The notes under the pieces are model-generated. The model was given only the letters and a program-made list of their open reading frames with translations. It was not told the origin of the DNA and ran no database searches. A stretch of DNA of 32,528 nt from DASRAU01 sp035638075. GTDB lineage: Bacteria; Acidobacteriota; Polarisedimenticolia; Gp22-AA2. Each line of letters starts with the position of its first letter. Position 1 is the first letter of the stretch. The DNA is taken from the NCBI GenBank assembly GCA_035638075.1, contig DASRAU010000020.1, positions 1-32,528 of the forward strand. The letters run 5' to 3'. Of this stretch, positions 30,180 through 32,528 are shown piece after piece. Both the position numbers and the translations under genes were made by a program.

Positions 30180-31910
30180 ATGGAAACCGGTTTGCGGGGA
30201 GAGACGGGGGGGCGCTCGCCGCGCGAGATCCTCTGGTCGATCGGCGAGGAGGCCATCCGCTCCTGCGACGCGGCGCGCGCCGTGACCCGCGCCGTCGGCG
30301 TCGAGCCGGGCCGGATCACCCTCGGCGGCCGCCCCGTCCGCGCGGTGCCTCCGGGGCGTCTCATCGTGCTGGCCATCGGGAAGGCGGCGGAGTCCATGTA
30401 CGAAGCGTTCCGCGCCCGGCTCGCCGCCGCCGGATCGAAGCGACCGGTGCGTGCGCTGATCGTGCACCCGGCGGGCTCGCCCAAAGTGGTGGCGGCGAAG
30501 GACGCGCCGCGCGTGGCGCTGGGTCACGAGCAGGTCACCACCATCGCCGGAGAGCACCCGGTGCCGGGGAAGGGATCGATGCGCGCGGGCACGGCGGCGC
30601 TGCGCCTGCTCGCCTCGGCGCGCTCGGGGGACGACGTGGTGGCGCTGGTCAGTGGCGGCGGCTCCGCGCTCCTCGAGGCGCCGCTCGTGCCGTTCATCAC
30701 CCCGAAGGAGCTCGAGCGCCTGCACCAGGTGCTGGTCGTCTCGGGAGCGCCGATCGGCGCCATCAACACGGTCCGCAAGCACCTCTCGGCTCTGAAGGGA
30801 GGACGCCTGGCGGCGCTGGCCAGGCAGGCCCGGTCGCTCTCGACGCTCATCGTCTGCGACGTCGATCTCGAGCGCTACGAAGAGGTCGCCTCGGGTCCGA
30901 CGGTTCCGGACCGGACCACGCTCGACGACATGGTGGAGGCGGTCAGCCACTACGGTCTCGCCCCCGCGCTGCCGGAGCGGGTCCTCGAAGGGCTGCGCGG
31001 CGCCCGGCTGCCGGAGACGCCCAAGCCGAAGGATCCGATCTTCAAGCGGGCCAAGTCGATCCTGCTCCTGTCGAACCTGGACCTGCGCAACGCCGCGGTG
31101 CGCGGCGGCCTGGCGCGCGGGCTTTCGGCCGAGGCGATGCCGACGGAAATCACCGGGCCCGTGGACGAGACGGTGGAGATGGTGGCGCGCGCCATCGAAG
31201 GGGCGCCGACGGGGCTGCGGCTGCTCGTGCTCGGCGGCGAGACGCGCACGGTCGCGCCGGCGGGCGGCCAGGGAGGACGGGCGCAGGACTTGGCGCTGCG
31301 GCTCGCCCTGCGCATGCGCAATCTTTCGGTGCGCGGCTGGGCCTTCGTCTCCACAGGCAGCGACGGGAAGGACGGGTCGTCGCCGGCCGCCGGGGCCTTC
31401 GTGGACTCCTCGACCCTCGAGCGGGTGCGGGGGATGGGGATCGATCCGGAGAAGGTCCTGGAGCGCGGGGACTCGTACAAGCTGTTCCACCGTCTCGGGG
31501 ACGCGCTCGTGACCGGGCCGACCGGGACGAACGTCCGCGATCTCTACCTGCTGCTCACCGGGCTGCCGCGGCGCGATCGGCCGGAAGCGCAGCCGACCCC
31601 CGCTGCGCCGCGCCCGCCGTCGATCGTCGTGCCGGGATGGCGTCCGACGGTGACGCCGCCGTCGCCGATCCGCGTCGTGCGCCCGGCGCCGCGCCCGCTG
31701 CTTCCCACGGCGCCCAGGCCGCCGGCGGCGCGAAAACCGACCGCGCCTCGCAAGCCGGCGGCGCCCAAGTCTCGCGCGGCGCGCAAGTCCTCGGCGTCCC
31801 GCAAGCCGCCGCGGTCCGGTCGCGCCACCAAGGCCGTGAAGGTCAAGCGTTCCGGAGGAAAACCTCGGCCGCGGCCGCGGCGAGGAGCACGAACCCGACG
31901 ACGCCGTTGA
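30180..31910 (+). CDS. Glycerate 2-kinase (DUF4147/MOFRL) with a basic C-terminal tail, 576 aa
   Basis: Class II glycerate kinases phosphorylate D-glycerate to 2-phosphoglycerate. The N-terminal DUF4147 part has VLAIGKAAESMYEAF, GEHPVPGKGSMRAG, ALVSGGGSALLEAP and NTVRKHLSALKGGRLA. The C-terminal MOFRL part has LGGETRTV, STGSDGKDGSSPAAGAFVD and the closing GPTGTNVRDLYLLL. Enzymes of this family normally end there, near residue 462. Here about 110 more residues follow, made almost only of Pro, Ala, Arg and Lys (for example KPAAPKSRAARKSSASRK), like histone H1 tails. The last 68 bases overlap the end of the prenyltransferase gene on the other strand. The ATG at 30180 has GGAG seven bases upstream; a TTG one codon earlier is possible. 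Confidence 0.88.
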   Translation: METGLRGETGGRSPREILWSIGEEAIRSCDAARAVTRAVGVEPGRITLGGRPVRAVPPGRLIVLAIGKAAESMYEAFRARLAAAGSKRPVRALIVHPAGSPKVVAAKDAPRVALGHEQVTTIAGEHPVPGKGSMRAGTAALRLLASARSGDDVVALVSGGGSALLEAPLVPFITPKELERLHQVLVVSGAPIGAINTVRKHLSALKGGRLAALARQARSLSTLIVCDVDLERYEEVASGPTVPDRTTLDDMVEAVSHYGLAPALPERVLEGLRGARLPETPKPKDPIFKRAKSILLLSNLDLRNAAVRGGLARGLSAEAMPTEITGPVDETVEMVARAIEGAPTGLRLLVLGGETRTVAPAGGQGGRAQDLALRLALRMRNLSVRGWAFVSTGSDGKDGSSPAAGAFVDSSTLERVRGMGIDPEKVLERGDSYKLFHRLGDALVTGPTGTNVRDLYLLLTGLPRRDRPEAQPTPAAPRPPSIVVPGWRPTVTPPSPIRVVRPAPRPLLPTAPRPPAARKPTAPRKPAAPKSRAARKSSASRKPPRSGRATKAVKVKRSGGKPRPRPRRGARTRRRR

Positions 31911-32528
31911 CCGTGAAGAACGCCGCGTTCACCCGGCTCAGATCGTCGGGCCGCACCAGGCGGTGCTCGTAGACGAGAAGCGCCGCGACCAATCCCACGC
32001 CCGTCAGCCAGAACGCGCCCACCGGGAGCGCCAGCGGCAGCGCGGCGAAGAGCAGCACCGTGGCGATGTGCAGCCGCGCCGAGGCGCGCAGCGCCGCCTC
32101 GAGCCCGAAACGCGCCGGGAACGACTGCAGCTTCGCGCGACGATCGAAGTCGATGTCCTGGCAGGCGTAAAGGATGTCGAACCCGGCCACCCAGAACGCC
32201 ACGGCCGCACCGAGAAGCAGTGGCGCCGCCGCGAGGCGCCCGGTCACGCCGACCCACGCGCCGATCGGCGCGAGGCCGAGCGATGCGCCGAGGTGCAGGT
32301 GGGTGAGCCAGGTGACGCGCTTGGCGTACGAGTACGAAAGGATGACGAGCGCCGCCGGTGTCGCGAGCAGAAGCGCCAGCGCGTTGAGCCGCGATGCGCT
32401 GAAGTAGAAAAGGCCCAGGCTCGCGGCCAGGAATCCCCACGCGAACGGCAGCCCCAGCTCTCCCGTGACCAGCGGCCGCGCGGCGGTGCGCGGATTGCGC
32501 CGGTCGAACTCGAGATCGGCGATCCGGT
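31843..32528 (-). CDS. UbiA-family prenyltransferase, 5'-truncated by window edge
   Basis: The visible 227 residues are the C-terminal three quarters of a membrane aromatic prenyltransferase. The first Asp-rich motif is NRIADLEFD at the window edge, followed by RRNPRTAARPLVTGEL. The second is DIDFD in YACQDIDFDRRAKLQSFPAR. Several hydrophobic segments lie between and after. The C-terminus (LVRPDDLSRVNAAFFTVNGV) resembles MqnP of the futalosine menaquinone route more than E. coli UbiA, by eye. It would attach a polyprenyl chain to the quinone ring in the inner membrane. Its 3' end overlaps the basic tail of the convergent glycerate kinase by 68 bases. Confidence 0.88.
   Translation of the reverse strand, partial: RIADLEFDRRNPRTAARPLVTGELGLPFAWGFLAASLGLFYFSASRLNALALLLATPAALVILSYSYAKRVTWLTHLHLGASLGLAPIGAWVGVTGRLAAAPLLLGAAVAFWVAGFDILYACQDIDFDRRAKLQSFPARFGLEAALRASARLHIATVLLFAALPLALPVGAFWLTGVGLVAALLVYEHRLVRPDDLSRVNAAFFTVNGVVGFVLLAAAAAEVFLRNA

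Noticed and set aside
31544..32440. A minus-strand open frame of 298 codons overlapping the prenyltransferase in another frame
   Set aside because: It is low-complexity Arg/Ala/Gly sequence. The neighbouring frame carries both Asp-rich UbiA motifs and membrane segments.

Overview
This window is chromosomal DNA from a G+C-rich bacterium, about two thirds G+C by eye, and it spans the replication origin neighbourhood. The kinase remnant at 6.2-6.5 kb has the N-terminal signature common in Acidobacteriota. The ParAB/bactofilin locus, the long-type GyrB and a probable MqnP-type prenyltransferase also fit an Acidobacteriota-like, Gram-negative lineage. The phylum is an inference. No 16S rRNA or other definitive marker is present.

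Left flank (1-6.5 kb): a 5'-truncated glucose 1-dehydrogenase is translationally coupled to a GH63-type glucosidase (+). They converge on a secreted, internally duplicated parallel beta-helix protein (-). Just upstream of that gene is a collapsed Ser/Thr kinase remnant. This looks like a carbohydrate-handling accessory block.

Left origin arm (6.6-17.1 kb, mostly -): in the direction of transcription it reads rpmH, rnpA, yidD, yidC, jag, mnmE, mnmG, then rsmG, parA, parB, bactofilin. This is the classical origin-proximal order for ribosomal protein L34, RNase P, membrane insertase, tRNA modification and chromosome segregation. One exported protein of unknown function (+) interrupts it between mnmG and rsmG. 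A perfect parS palindrome lies upstream of parA.

Origin (17.1-17.95 kb): about 850 bp without a gene separates the divergent rpmH and dnaA units. It holds a near-consensus rpmH promoter, a dispersed repeat shared in inverted orientation with the rsmG/parA gap, a stem-loop, a 105-bp nested inverted repeat, AT-rich tracts and an inverted pair of DnaA boxes.

Right origin arm (17.95-29.6 kb, +): dnaA, dnaN, gyrB, gyrA, followed without a gap by three acyl-CoA carboxylase genes (carboxyltransferase, biotin carboxylase, biotin carrier). The gyrB leader is predicted to hold three stem-loops. Beyond it are an HU gene (-) with clear promoter and terminator, a glycerate 2-kinase (+) with a long basic tail, and the end of a UbiA-family prenyltransferase (-) that runs off the window.

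Most of the window is well-known core biology. The least explained parts are the repeat structures of the origin gap, the gyrB leader, the gyrA-carboxylase coupling, the kinase remnant and the basic tail on the glycerate kinase. I found no CRISPR array, tRNA, rRNA or intact mobile element, and nothing I would call a new defence or biosynthetic system.
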